64,000 nt of DNA from contig NZ_FNRX01000002.1 of NCBI RefSeq assembly GCF_900105195.1, forward strand, positions 4,836,001 through 4,900,000, written 5' to 3'. The notes under the pieces were generated by a model. It searched no databases, was not told the DNA's origin, and worked only from the letters and a program-made list of their open reading frames with translations. Origin of the DNA: Rhodococcus pyridinivorans. GTDB taxonomy: Bacteria; Actinomycetota; Actinomycetes; Mycobacteriales; Mycobacteriaceae. The position numbers and the translations under genes are program-made. Positions within the stretch are counted from its first letter, which is position 1. Each line of letters begins with the position of its first letter. Shown here piece after piece: positions 1-10,065 of this stretch.

Positions 1-817
1 AGGCACCGACAGCCTTGAGCACAGCGAGGTCCTGGCCGCGCTGGATGGTCCATACCGTGAAGAAGGCCCCGACGACCAAGGCGCTGACGATCATCAGCAT
101 GGTCTGCATCAACAGCAGCGATCCACGCTCGGAGGTGTACGACCCGATCGCGTTCAGCGCACCGCGGCCGTCGGTGACGGCCGTCCCGGTCGCCTCACCG
201 ACAGAATCGGCGTCGAACCCTGCGGAGGTCCGCAATGCAACGACGGTGCCGTCACTGCCACCGGCCGACGGCAGTGACATCCATGCGTCGTGGTCCATCC
301 AGACCACGGGCTGATGACTGTAGAACGAGTCGTCGACCAGAGCGGTGATGGTGAATACCTTTCCGCTCATCAAAATCCGGGTTCCGTTCGTCCATCCGTT
401 GTCATTGGCGAGGTCGGCGTCCACGGCTACCGAGCCGGCACCGAGCACGACCGGAGCGGCGAAAGAATGCCCGTCGACGCCGAACGCAGAAGCGGCAACT
501 TCTCGACCGTCGACGCTGATCCGAGCGGGTGCCACCCCGATGATCGACGCAGCATCGACACCGTCGGCCTCCGCAAGTTCCGCATACTGCCGCGTCGTCA
601 CGGTCGACTCGGCGAACGAGACCGAGCGGCCATCGGGGGGAGCACCGAATGCGAAGTGGTCGGCGCCGATGTTCTCGATCGCAGCGATAGACCGATTACC
701 CAGTCCGGAGGTCAGCCCCGACAGCGTGACCACCATCAGCGAAATGAGGAACAGGGCCGAGGTCATCAGCGTGAAGCGACCTTTGGCGAACCGGAGATCA
801 CGGAAAGCGAGGAACAT
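1..817 (-). CDS. FtsX-like ABC transporter permease (3-prime end outside window)
   Basis: Reverse-strand reading frame beginning MFLAFRDLRFAKGRFTLM and open to the window edge, so about 272 N-terminal residues are present. A first transmembrane helix (about residues 18-40) is followed by a large extracytoplasmic domain. A second hydrophobic segment near the edge reads LLLMQTMLMIVSALVVGAFF and is followed by TVWTIQRGQDLAVLKAVGA, the usual FtsX/MacB permease pattern in which a periplasmic MacB-PCD-like domain sits between helix 1 and the helix 2-4 bundle. Such permeases pair with an ATPase of the LolD/MacB type, presumably encoded to the left. The gene diverges from the two-component genes at 935, so they could regulate it, but no direct evidence is visible. 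The start is the ATG at 815-817; an upstream ATG in another frame meets a stop after seven codons. Confidence 0.8.
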   Translation of the reverse strand, partial: MFLAFRDLRFAKGRFTLMTSALFLISLMVVTLSGLTSGLGNRSIAAIENIGADHFAFGAPPDGRSVSFAESTVTTRQYAELAEADGVDAASIIGVAPARISVDGREVAASAFGVDGHSFAAPVVLGAGSVAVDADLANDNGWTNGTRILMSGKVFTITALVDDSFYSHQPVVWMDHDAWMSLPSAGGSDGTVVALRTSAGFDADSVGEATGTAVTDGRGALNAIGSYTSERGSLLLMQTMLMIVSALVVGAFFTVWTIQRGQDLAVLKAVGA

Positions 818-934
818 GCATCTCAGTGTCGTGCAAGGCAACATTCCCGGCATCGCGCATTGGTTGGGTTCGCTGATCCATCGAAAGTTGGAGATCGTCG
901 ATCGGTGCGGTCGACGGCATAGTGCGGTATTAGA

Positions 935-2158
935 GTGGGCGAGATGCGGAATTCCGATGGGTCTGACTCGGGCGGGGCCGTGCCGGTGCTACGCGCCATG
1001 CAATTCGGCGCCCATCTGCTGTTCTTCCTGCTCCTCGCGGTGGGTGTCGTGCGCACGGTTACCGACAGTGCTCATCCCGTTCCGATCGTCGCGCTCGCTG
1101 TCGTGGTAGCCGGGTGGTATCTCTTCGGGATCTGGTTCGCGCAGCGTGAGGGCTTCGAGAACGGGGAGCCGGTACAGCGCCGGTCGGGGCAGATCTGGTT
1201 CGCGGCGCTCGGGCTGGGCTGGTTGGCTCTCGTGGTGGCGGATGTCAACTTCGTCTGGCTGGCGTTCGCCCTGTTCTTCCTGTGCTTTCCCCTGTTCTCC
1301 ACTCCGGTCGCGTTGACGGTGACGATCATGCTGACCGCGATAGCGATCGCAGCGACGCTGTGGCACGGCACCACGAACACGGTTGCCTCGATTCTCGGAC
1401 CGGTGTTCGGGGCGGCAGCTGCCGCCGGAATGGCCGTCGTCTACCAACAGTTGGTGCGGCAGTCCGCGCAGCGACAGCAGTTGGTGGACGAACTCACCGA
1501 GGCGCACCGAGAGTTGCTCGGGGCGCAGGACGAATTGGTCGCGCTGCAACGGGAAGCGGGCGCACTGACCGAACGTTCCCGCCTCGCGCGTGACATTCAC
1601 GACACTCTGGCGCAGGGATTTTCGTCCATTCTGCTGCTCTCCCGAGCCGGGCAGCGCGCTCCCGACAATTCTGCGGCGGTCTTCGCGCAGATCGCGGACA
1701 CCGCGCAGCAGAATCTGATCGAGGCCCGCCGGGTGGTCGACGCGCTCGCGCCGGTTGCGCTCGAGTCCGCACCGCTCGAATCCGCGTTGCGGCGCCTGCT
1801 CGACCAACTCGAGCAGCAGACCGGGATCACCGGTGACCTACTCACCGACAGCGATCCGATCCCGCTGGTGACGGACTTCGACGTCGCCTTGCTCCGCGTC
1901 GCCCAGAGTGCTCTCGCCAACGTGCGGTTGCATTCGCGGGCGCGTCGGGTACGGGTGACATTGAGCTACGCATCCGACGAAGTACGGCTCGATATCGTCG
2001 ACGACGGTATCGGCTTCGATCAACGTCAGGACGGTGGATTCGGCTTACGGTCGATGCGGGAACGACTGGCCGAACTGGGTGGCACACTCGTCGTGGAATC
2101 GGCACCCGGAGACGGAACCGCGGTCGCCGCAACCCTTCCGATCGGGCGGGTCGCATGA
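935..2158 (+). CDS. Sensor histidine kinase, NarL/DesK-type (HisKA_3)
   Basis: 407 residues. The N-terminal third has several hydrophobic helices (about residues 20-155), a coiled-coil linker rich in Gln/Glu (about 160-210), then the dimerisation/phosphoacceptor box RLARDIHDTLAQG with His222. The C-terminal ATPase domain ends with the DDGIGFD and GGFGLRSMRERL signatures (N and G boxes). It should autophosphorylate and pass phosphate to the LuxR-type regulator encoded next, with which it overlaps by ATGA. The listed start is a GTG; the in-frame ATG at 944 is an equally good alternative. No recognisable sensor domain beyond the membrane helices, so the signal is unknown. The divergent ABC permease is a plausible target, as in many Gram-positive kinase/transporter pairs, but that is inference. 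Confidence 0.9.
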   Translation: MGEMRNSDGSDSGGAVPVLRAMQFGAHLLFFLLLAVGVVRTVTDSAHPVPIVALAVVVAGWYLFGIWFAQREGFENGEPVQRRSGQIWFAALGLGWLALVVADVNFVWLAFALFFLCFPLFSTPVALTVTIMLTAIAIAATLWHGTTNTVASILGPVFGAAAAAGMAVVYQQLVRQSAQRQQLVDELTEAHRELLGAQDELVALQREAGALTERSRLARDIHDTLAQGFSSILLLSRAGQRAPDNSAAVFAQIADTAQQNLIEARRVVDALAPVALESAPLESALRRLLDQLEQQTGITGDLLTDSDPIPLVTDFDVALLRVAQSALANVRLHSRARRVRVTLSYASDEVRLDIVDDGIGFDQRQDGGFGLRSMRERLAELGGTLVVESAPGDGTAVAATLPIGRVA

Positions 2159-2781
2159 GTGCGGTACGTGTACTGCTCGTCGACGATCACCCGGTGGTAC
2201 GGGCGGGAATGCGCGCGTTGCTGGCGTCGCACGATGACATCATGGTGGTCGCCGAAGCATCGTCGGGTGAGGAAGCCGTGGCTTCGGCGTCGGCCGAGAA
2301 ACCCGATGTGGTGCTGATGGATCTGCGTCTGGGATCGGGGATCGACGGGGCGCAGGCGACCGCCCGGATCCTGACTGCGGCCGATCCGCCGAGGGTCGTC
2401 GTACTCACCACCTACGACACGGACGCGGACATTCTGCGCGCGGTCGAAGCCGGTGCGGCGGGCTACCTCCTCAAGGACACCGACCCGAAAGTGCTGATCG
2501 AATCGGTGTTCGCGGCGGCCCGTGGGGAGACCGTCCTGGACCCGGACGTGGCCCAGCGCCTTTACCGCCGCATGCAGCAGCCCCGCACCGACCTCAGCGC
2601 CCGCGAAATCGAAGTGCTGTCGCTGGTCGCCGAAGGGTTGTCCAATCGCGCGATCGCCAAACAGCTCTTCGTCAGCGAGGCAACCGTGAAATCCCATCTG
2701 GTGCACGCTTTCACCAAATTGGACGTGGACAATCGCACCGCCGCAGTGGTCGCGGCGCGCGAGCGGGGCCTGATCGCGTGA
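2155..2781 (+). CDS. LuxR/NarL-family response regulator
   Basis: 208 residues with an N-terminal receiver domain (acidic pair DDH near residues 10-12, phosphoacceptor Asp56 in LMDLRLG, conserved Thr and Lys in VVLTTYD and LLKDT) and a C-terminal LuxR-type helix-turn-helix (SAREIEVLSLVAEGLSNRAI followed by KQLFVSEATVKSHL). It overlaps the kinase gene by four bases, so the pair is translationally coupled and almost certainly forms one two-component system. Target genes cannot be read from the sequence. Length and domain order are standard for the NarL family. Confidence 0.93.
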   Translation: MSAVRVLLVDDHPVVRAGMRALLASHDDIMVVAEASSGEEAVASASAEKPDVVLMDLRLGSGIDGAQATARILTAADPPRVVVLTTYDTDADILRAVEAGAAGYLLKDTDPKVLIESVFAAARGETVLDPDVAQRLYRRMQQPRTDLSAREIEVLSLVAEGLSNRAIAKQLFVSEATVKSHLVHAFTKLDVDNRTAAVVAARERGLIA

Positions 2782-2805
2782 TCGGTGTCGAGGATCGGGC
2801 CAGGA

Positions 2806-3171
2806 GAACGAACCGTGCCTGCCCTCCCCGGACGCGAACCGCGCTGCCCCTCCGACCGTGTCGCTTCCAACGGACTCCATACCGAGGGCGAATACGAATC
2901 CGAGCGCCTCGGATTCGGAGCGGCCGAACTGTTCGTAGACCGAGCGGCGGTCGTTGCGCATGCAGGTCTGTGGGAAGACTGTGACAGTTCGAGTCCACCG
3001 GCAACTGCGTAGCCTTCCACCGCCGCGATCACCGGTTTGGAGAGCACGAGGCGCGTCGGCCGGTTCGGCGGCCATCGGACCGTCGACCGCGTTCCGGCGC
3101 TCGGGACGGGCCATGATCACAGTCGTTACCCGATCGCGCGTCTCGACGCGGATCGATTCGTACGGCGTCAT
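2806..3171 (-). pseudogene. Remnant of an enoyl-CoA hydratase (crotonase) with internal deletions
   Basis: Three crotonase pieces survive in the correct order on the reverse strand. The N-terminus starts at 3171 (MTPYESIRVETRDRVTT, then MARPERRNAVDGPMAAE). A middle piece in a shifted frame (LSKPVIAAVEGYAVAGGLEL) lies near 3040-2985. The C-terminal piece (TCMRNDRRSVYEQFG through ASGEGRHGSF) is back in the first frame, at about 2965-2806. An intact crotonase is about 255-265 residues; here roughly 50 residues between the first two pieces and about 120-130 between the last two are missing, including most of the acyl-CoA oxyanion-hole and catalytic region. There is no stop after the last conserved residue. 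The gene cannot be functional. It lies tail-to-tail with the response regulator gene. Identity is clear; exact deletion sizes need a related intact copy. Confidence 0.85.
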
Positions 3172-3186
3172 GCCCGACCTCCCCGC

Positions 3187-3369
3187 TCAACAGCATCGGC
3201 TTCCCGGGTTCGCATCCGCTGCAGCGTGCCGCTCACGCCAGTAGTCGCGTTCGCTCAGCGGTGGTCGATCCGGATGCTGCCGGCGGTGCAGTTCGACGTA
3301 CCTCGCGTAGTCGTGGTCGCCCATGACGGCACCGATCCACCACCACGCCCGACGCAGTGCTGTGATCAC
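3187..3369 (-). CDS. Small YbdD/YjiX-family protein (DUF466), partner of CstA
   Basis: 60 residues from a GTG at 3369 that overlaps the cstA stop (GTGA). The sequence contains ALRRAWWWIGAVMGDHDYARY, then HRRQHP and LSERDYWRERH, the hallmark of the short YbdD/YjiX proteins encoded directly downstream of CstA/YjiY peptide or pyruvate transporters. In Enterobacteria YjiX is needed for function of its cognate transporter; the same role is likely here by synteny. No membrane segment is obvious beyond one short aromatic stretch (residues 7-15). Translation is probably coupled to cstA. Confidence 0.85.
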   Translation of the reverse strand: MITALRRAWWWIGAVMGDHDYARYVELHRRQHPDRPPLSERDYWRERHAAADANPGSRCC

Positions 3370-5684
3370 GACCCACCTCCGTCCCCGTCGCGATGCCGCG
3401 AGGCATGGGTGTGTGCGGCGCCCGGGGCGCGGACCTTGCCCGATGCGATCAGTTCGTCCCACTCCTTCTGCAGTTCCCTCTCGGCCGGGGTCGGCACGAA
3501 GCCCGCGGGCGCGAATATCTTCGACGGCACGTGGGGTGTTTCGGTGGTGGGCATACCTCCGGCCCGGACCGATCTGGTACACACCACTACTCCTGCGGCG
3601 ACCACGATGAGCACGAGCACTGCGAACACGATCGACAACGTGCCCTGGATGAATGTGTTGCGGATGACGGCATCGATCTCGTCGGCAGTCTTCGCCGAAC
3701 CGAATGTGGTTGCGCCGGAGTTCTTCGCGTCGACGAAAGCTCGGTGCTGGGCCCAGTACCCCACCGCGCGGTCGCCGGAGAAGATCTTCTGCCACGACGC
3801 CGTCATGGTCACGATCAGATCCCACACCAACGGCACGCCGGGGATCCACGCCCACTTCACCAGTCCCTTCTTCACGACGACGGTGAGCACGACGGTCAGG
3901 GCGATCGCGGCGAGCAACTGGTTGGCGATGCCGAACAGTGGGAAGAGCGTGTTGATGCCGCCCAGCGGGTCGGTGACGCCCATCAGCAGGATCGCACCCC
4001 ACAGGCCGACGACGACCGCGGAGCACAACCAGGCGCCGGGACGCCAGGACGGATCCTTGAAGCGACGAGCGGGACCGCCGAAGTTGCCGAGCGAGTCCGA
4101 AAGCATGAACCGCGCGACACGCGTTCCCGCGTCGACGGTGGTGAGGATGAACAGCGCCTCGAACATGATCGCGAAGTGGTACCAGAACGATTTGAGGCTG
4201 TCGCCGCCGAACAGGTCGCTGAGCACCTGGGACATGCCGAACGCGAGCGTCGGGGCACCACCGGTACGGGAGATGATCGACTCCTCCCCGACGGATTCGG
4301 CTGCCGCCGAGATCTGTTCGGGGGTGATGTCGGGCGACCCCAGCCCGAGACCGTTGACGTAGGCGGCGGCGGTCTCCGGGGTGCCGCCGGTGAGGGCGGC
4401 CGGAGCGTTGAGCGTGAAGTACAGGTGCTGGTCGATGATGCAGGCGGTGACCAGCGCCATGATCGCGACGAACGACTCGGTGAGCATGCCGCCGTAGCCG
4501 ATCAGCCGGATCTGTTTCTCCTTCTCGAGCAGTTTCGGGGTGGTGCCCGAGGAGATGAGCGCGTGGAATCCAGACAGTGCGCCGCATGCGATGGTGATGA
4601 ACAGGAACGGGAACAGCGACCCCGCGAAGGCCGGGCCGTCACCGTCGATGGCGAACGACGTGATGTCGGGCATCTCCAGGTTCGGTCGTGCGACGAGGAT
4701 CCCGATCGCGAGCAGGACGATCGTGCCGACCTTCATGAAGGTCGAGAGGTAGTCGCGCGGGGCGAGCAGCAACCACACCGGCAGCACCGACGCCGCGAAT
4801 CCGTAGGCGATCATCAGCCACGAAATCGTCACCGGGGACAGGGTGAACCAGTTCGTTCCCCAGTCGGTCTCGGCGACCCAGCCACCCGCGATGATCGCGA
4901 CGAGCAGCAGAACGACGCCGATCAGCGACACCTCCGCGACCCTGCCGGGTCGCAGGTAGCGCAGATAGACGCCCATGAACAGTGCGATGGGAATGGTCAT
5001 CGCGATGGAGAACAGGCCCCACGGGCTGTCGGCGAGCGCGTTCACGACCACCAATGCCAGCACCGCGATCAGGATGATCATGATGACGAAGACCGCGATG
5101 AGCGCCGCGACGCCGCCGATCGGCCCGAGTTCCTCGCGGGCCATCTGGCCGAGGCTGCGTCCGCGGCGGCGCGAGGAGATCCACAGGACGAGGAAGTCCT
5201 GGACCGCACCGGCGAAGACGACGCCGACGATGATCCAGATCGTGCCGGGCAGATAACCCATCTGGGCGGCGAGCACCGGGCCGACGAGCGGGCCCGCGCC
5301 GGCAATGGCGGCGAAGTGGTGGCCGAACAACACCCGACGGTCCGTCGGCATGTAGTCCTTGCCGTTCTCGAGTTCCTCGGCAGGTGTCGCACGGTCGTCG
5401 CGTGGCTGCACGATCTTGCGTTCGATGAACTTCGCGTAGAAGCGATAGGCGACGAGATAGGTGCACACGGCGGCAATGACGAACCAGACCGCGTTGATCT
5501 CCTCGCCGCGGACCAGCGCGATGATCGACCAGGCGACCGCCCCCAGAATCGCGAGCACGAGAAAGACGATCCTCGCGGTGGGTGATATCGGTGTCCGGTC
5601 GACGACACCGACCGGTGGAAGATCGGGGTCGGTCCGGAGATATTCCACCTCGCTGCCGGTCGGCGGCGCCGGGTCCACAGCCAT
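3366..5684 (-). CDS. cstA: Carbon starvation protein A (CstA family transporter)
   Basis: 772 residues, an integral membrane protein with about 16-18 hydrophobic segments, CstA N-terminal domain (family landmark GHHFAAIAGAGPLVGPVLAA near residues 121-140) and C-terminal 5TM domain. A hydrophilic N-terminal extension of about 35 residues precedes the first helix. CstA proteins of E. coli import peptides or pyruvate under carbon limitation. The start is the ATG at 5684 with GAGGAG seven bases upstream. A ybdD-like gene follows with a 4-bp overlap. The 118 bp upstream (5685-5802) holds no gene and no operator I can recognise. Substrate is not predictable from sequence alone. Confidence 0.93.
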   Translation of the reverse strand: MAVDPAPPTGSEVEYLRTDPDLPPVGVVDRTPISPTARIVFLVLAILGAVAWSIIALVRGEEINAVWFVIAAVCTYLVAYRFYAKFIERKIVQPRDDRATPAEELENGKDYMPTDRRVLFGHHFAAIAGAGPLVGPVLAAQMGYLPGTIWIIVGVVFAGAVQDFLVLWISSRRRGRSLGQMAREELGPIGGVAALIAVFVIMIILIAVLALVVVNALADSPWGLFSIAMTIPIALFMGVYLRYLRPGRVAEVSLIGVVLLLVAIIAGGWVAETDWGTNWFTLSPVTISWLMIAYGFAASVLPVWLLLAPRDYLSTFMKVGTIVLLAIGILVARPNLEMPDITSFAIDGDGPAFAGSLFPFLFITIACGALSGFHALISSGTTPKLLEKEKQIRLIGYGGMLTESFVAIMALVTACIIDQHLYFTLNAPAALTGGTPETAAAYVNGLGLGSPDITPEQISAAAESVGEESIISRTGGAPTLAFGMSQVLSDLFGGDSLKSFWYHFAIMFEALFILTTVDAGTRVARFMLSDSLGNFGGPARRFKDPSWRPGAWLCSAVVVGLWGAILLMGVTDPLGGINTLFPLFGIANQLLAAIALTVVLTVVVKKGLVKWAWIPGVPLVWDLIVTMTASWQKIFSGDRAVGYWAQHRAFVDAKNSGATTFGSAKTADEIDAVIRNTFIQGTLSIVFAVLVLIVVAAGVVVCTRSVRAGGMPTTETPHVPSKIFAPAGFVPTPAERELQKEWDELIASGKVRAPGAAHTHASRHRDGDGGGS

Positions 5685-5802
5685 ATCGGCTCCTCACCAG
5701 GCTCGCCCGCAGACCCGCGGAGGTCGCGACGGGCCTCGAACGTGCTCGAATCTCGACCAGCGTCACGCTACCCGCGCGCGTCGACGAACGAACCGGAATC
5801 GA

Positions 5803-6072
5803 TCAGCCGCGTGCGGCGATCCTGGCTTGCACCTCGGGCCGACGTAGCGGCGGCACCGACGGCGGTGGTTGCCGCCGCTCGGGAAGGGCCGCGAGCAATC
5901 TCGTCGTCGTCGCGGTCACTTCGGCGACGGCCTGTTCGAACGGCTCCCGGGTGGCGTCGGAGAGTTTGTGGATCCCGCTGACCTTACGGACGTACTGCCG
6001 TGCGGCCGCTTCGATCTTCTCGGCGGTCGCAGCCGGCTCGAGCCCCCGCAGCTCCGTGATGTTCCGGCACAT
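5803..6072 (-). CDS. DUF2277 family protein
   Basis: 89 residues starting at the ATG of MCRNITELRGLEPAATAEK. The MCRNI start followed by a LRGLEPPAT-like segment and a central helix AARQYVRKVSGI is diagnostic of DUF2277, a small soluble actinobacterial family with no assigned function. A longer in-frame extension to 6270 exists but is compositionally biased and runs into the fadA6 gene, so I reject it. The Pro-rich C-terminus (RRQPPPSVPPL) is probably disordered. It lies alone between cstA and the fadA6 terminator on the same strand. Confidence 0.85.
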   Translation of the reverse strand: MCRNITELRGLEPAATAEKIEAAARQYVRKVSGIHKLSDATREPFEQAVAEVTATTTRLLAALPERRQPPPSVPPLRRPEVQARIAARG

Positions 6073-6118
6073 GCTTCGAGGGTAGACGTCACCTCCGGAC
6101 CGGACCATACGTTCGCTT

Positions 6119-6180
6119 CCGCGCGCCCGCTGTCCGTCCGCTGCGGCGATCGCAGCAGCGGATGACGAACGGGCGCGCGG
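6119..6180 (-). terminator. Compound hairpin downstream of fadA6
   Basis: Outer arms CCGCGCGCCCG (6119-6129) and CGGGCGCGCGG (6170-6180) pair over 11 bp, and an inner TCCGCTGC/GCAGCGGA stem of 8 bp forms inside. It starts 16 bp after the fadA6 stop and would end the leftward KstR2 operon. No U-tract follows, as is common in this group. Confidence 0.6.
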
Positions 6181-6196
6181 ATGTGAAGGGGGTGGG

Positions 6197-7345
<1,149 letters not shown>

Positions 7346-7354
7346 GATGTCTCC

Positions 7355-7966
7355 TTACGAAGAATTCTGGTTCGACAGTCCGTCGAGAACGATGGAAAGG
7401 TATTGCTGGGCAACCTGATCGATACCGAGGGAGCCTCCGGGCCGGTACCAGCGCACGGCCACCCACACGGTGTCGCGCAGGAACCGGAAGACCAGTTCGA
7501 CGTCGACGTCGGGCCGGAACGAACCGTCCGCGACGCCGCGTTCGATCACGCCCACCCACAGGTCGCGGAACTCGGTGTTGAGTTCGCCGATGTAGGCGAA
7601 GCGGTCGCCCTCGAGATGCTTGGCCTCACCCTGGTAGATCGCCACCGCGGCGTGCGACCGGTCGATCGCCTCGTAGGAGGTGGTGACGAGTGCCGCGAGG
7701 GTTTTGCGGGACGGCAGACCCGACGCGACGATCTTGCGGTACCGGTCGAACAGGTCGTCGAGGAAGGCCCGCAGGATCTCGTCCACCATCGACTCCTTGG
7801 AATCGAAGTGGTGGTAGAGGCTGCCGGAGAGGATTCCCGCCGCGTCGGCGATGTCGCGCACGGTCGTGGCCCGCACACCGCGCGACGCGAACAGGTCGGC
7901 TGCGATGTCGAGCAGTTCCGCGCGGCGTCCGGACTTGCTGGAGGTGTCGTCGCGTGAGGGAGTCAT
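7355..7966 (-). CDS. kstR2: TetR-family repressor KstR2
   Basis: 203 residues from the ATG at 7966, which has AAAGGA eight bases upstream; an in-frame ATG at 7975 abuts that site and is less likely. N-terminal TetR helix-turn-helix: LFASRGVRATTVRDIADAAG, then SGSLYHHFDSKESM. KstR2 of mycobacteria and Rhodococcus represses the genes for HIP (steroid rings C and D) degradation and is released by HIP-CoA. The gene sits inside the operon it should control, between ipdF and fadA6, giving autoregulation. Identification rests on the family signature plus the conserved fadE30-ipdF-kstR2-fadA6 order. Confidence 0.9.
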   Translation of the reverse strand: MTPSRDDTSSKSGRRAELLDIAADLFASRGVRATTVRDIADAAGILSGSLYHHFDSKESMVDEILRAFLDDLFDRYRKIVASGLPSRKTLAALVTTSYEAIDRSHAAVAIYQGEAKHLEGDRFAYIGELNTEFRDLWVGVIERGVADGSFRPDVDVELVFRFLRDTVWVAVRWYRPGGSLGIDQVAQQYLSIVLDGLSNQNSS

Positions 7967-8000
7967 GACGGACATCCTTTCAAGCCGACCGAGAGCGGGT

Positions 8001-8812
8001 TCATGCGCGCTGGGAGGAGACCGACACGACCTCGCCGGTCAGATAGGTCGTGTAGTCGCTCGCGAGCATCGCGATGGTCGCCGCGACCTCCCAGACCTCG
8101 GCGGCGCGGCCGTAGGCCTCACCGGCGGCGAGGTTGTCGAGCAGTTCCTCGCTGGTGACCTTCGCGAGGAAGGGGTGTCGGGCGATGGACGGGGCGACGG
8201 CGTTGATGCGCACGCCGTATTCGGCGGCCTCGATCGCGGAGCAGCGGGTCAGGGCCATGACGCCGGCCTTCGCCGCCGCGTAGTGCGCCTGCGAGTGCTG
8301 GGCGCGCCAGCCGAGTACCGACGCGTTGTTGACGAGCACGCCGTTGTGGTCGACCGAGCGGAAGTAGCGCAGTGCCGCGCGGGTCGCGCGGAAGGTGCTG
8401 GTGAGGGTGATGTCGAGGACGCGATCCCATTCCTCGTCGGTCATCTCGACGACGGGCGTCTCCCCACCGAGTCCAGCGTTGTTGACGAGCACGTCGATGC
8501 GCCCTAGCCGGTCGGCGGCGCCGGTGATGAGGGCGTCGACCTGTTCGGTGGACGACACGTCGCACACGATCGTCGCGACCTGCTGTTCGGGGAACTCGGC
8601 CGCGAGCTTCTCCGCGGACTCGCCGAGCCGGCGCTCGTGGAAGTCGGAGACGAGCACGTCGGCGCCCTCGAGCAGCGCGCGACGCGCGGTGGCGAATCCG
8701 ATGCCGGTACCGGCGGCGGCGGTGACCACGACCTTCTTGTCGCGGAGCAGTCCGTGGCCGGGGGTCTCGACCGGCGGGGTCGCGAGCGGGGATGCGGGAC
8801 GGGGTGTTGCGG

Positions 8813-8816
<4 letters not shown>
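8001..8816 (-). CDS. ipdF: Short-chain dehydrogenase IpdF (5-hydroxy steroid-propanoyl-CoA type)
   Basis: 271 residues from a GTG overlapping the fadE30 stop (GTGA), with GGGAGG upstream. Rossmann start KKVVVTAAAGTGIGFATA, then NNAG near the centre and the catalytic Ser (NNASVLGW) and Tyr-x3-Lys (HYAAAKAG). It is the positional counterpart of Rv3559c, which in the C/D-ring pathway interconverts the 5-oxo and 5-hydroxy forms of the HIP-CoA-derived intermediates. The N-terminal 25 residues (Pro-rich, TPRPASPLATPPVET) precede the fold and are probably flexible. The dinucleotide loop reads AAAGTGIG in place of the commoner TGxxxGIG, as seen in some members of this family. Confidence 0.85.
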
Positions 8817-10021
<1,205 letters not shown>

Positions 10022-10034
10022 ATCCGTACGATAA

Positions 10035-10058
10035 CCTACCAAGCAATTGCTAGGTAGG
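10035..10058. promoter_or_regulatory. Putative KstR2 operator between fadE30 and fadD3
   Basis: A 24-bp inverted repeat with arms CCTACC-AGCAAT and ATTGCT-GGTAGG, centred between 10046 and 10047, with a single mismatched pair (A10041/A10052). It lies in the 44-bp gap between the divergent fadE30 (start 10021) and fadD3 (start 10066) genes, where a KstR2 site is expected. The spacing differs from the mycobacterial consensus AnCAAGnnCTTGnT, so the repressor match is inferred from place and symmetry. Confidence 0.7.
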
Positions 10059-10065
10059 GAGCTCT

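Noticed and set aside
3393..5585. 730-codon open frame opposite cstA
   Set aside because: Antisense shadow produced by high GC at third positions; composition is Arg/Asp/Gly-rich with no domain, and cstA is complete on the other strand.
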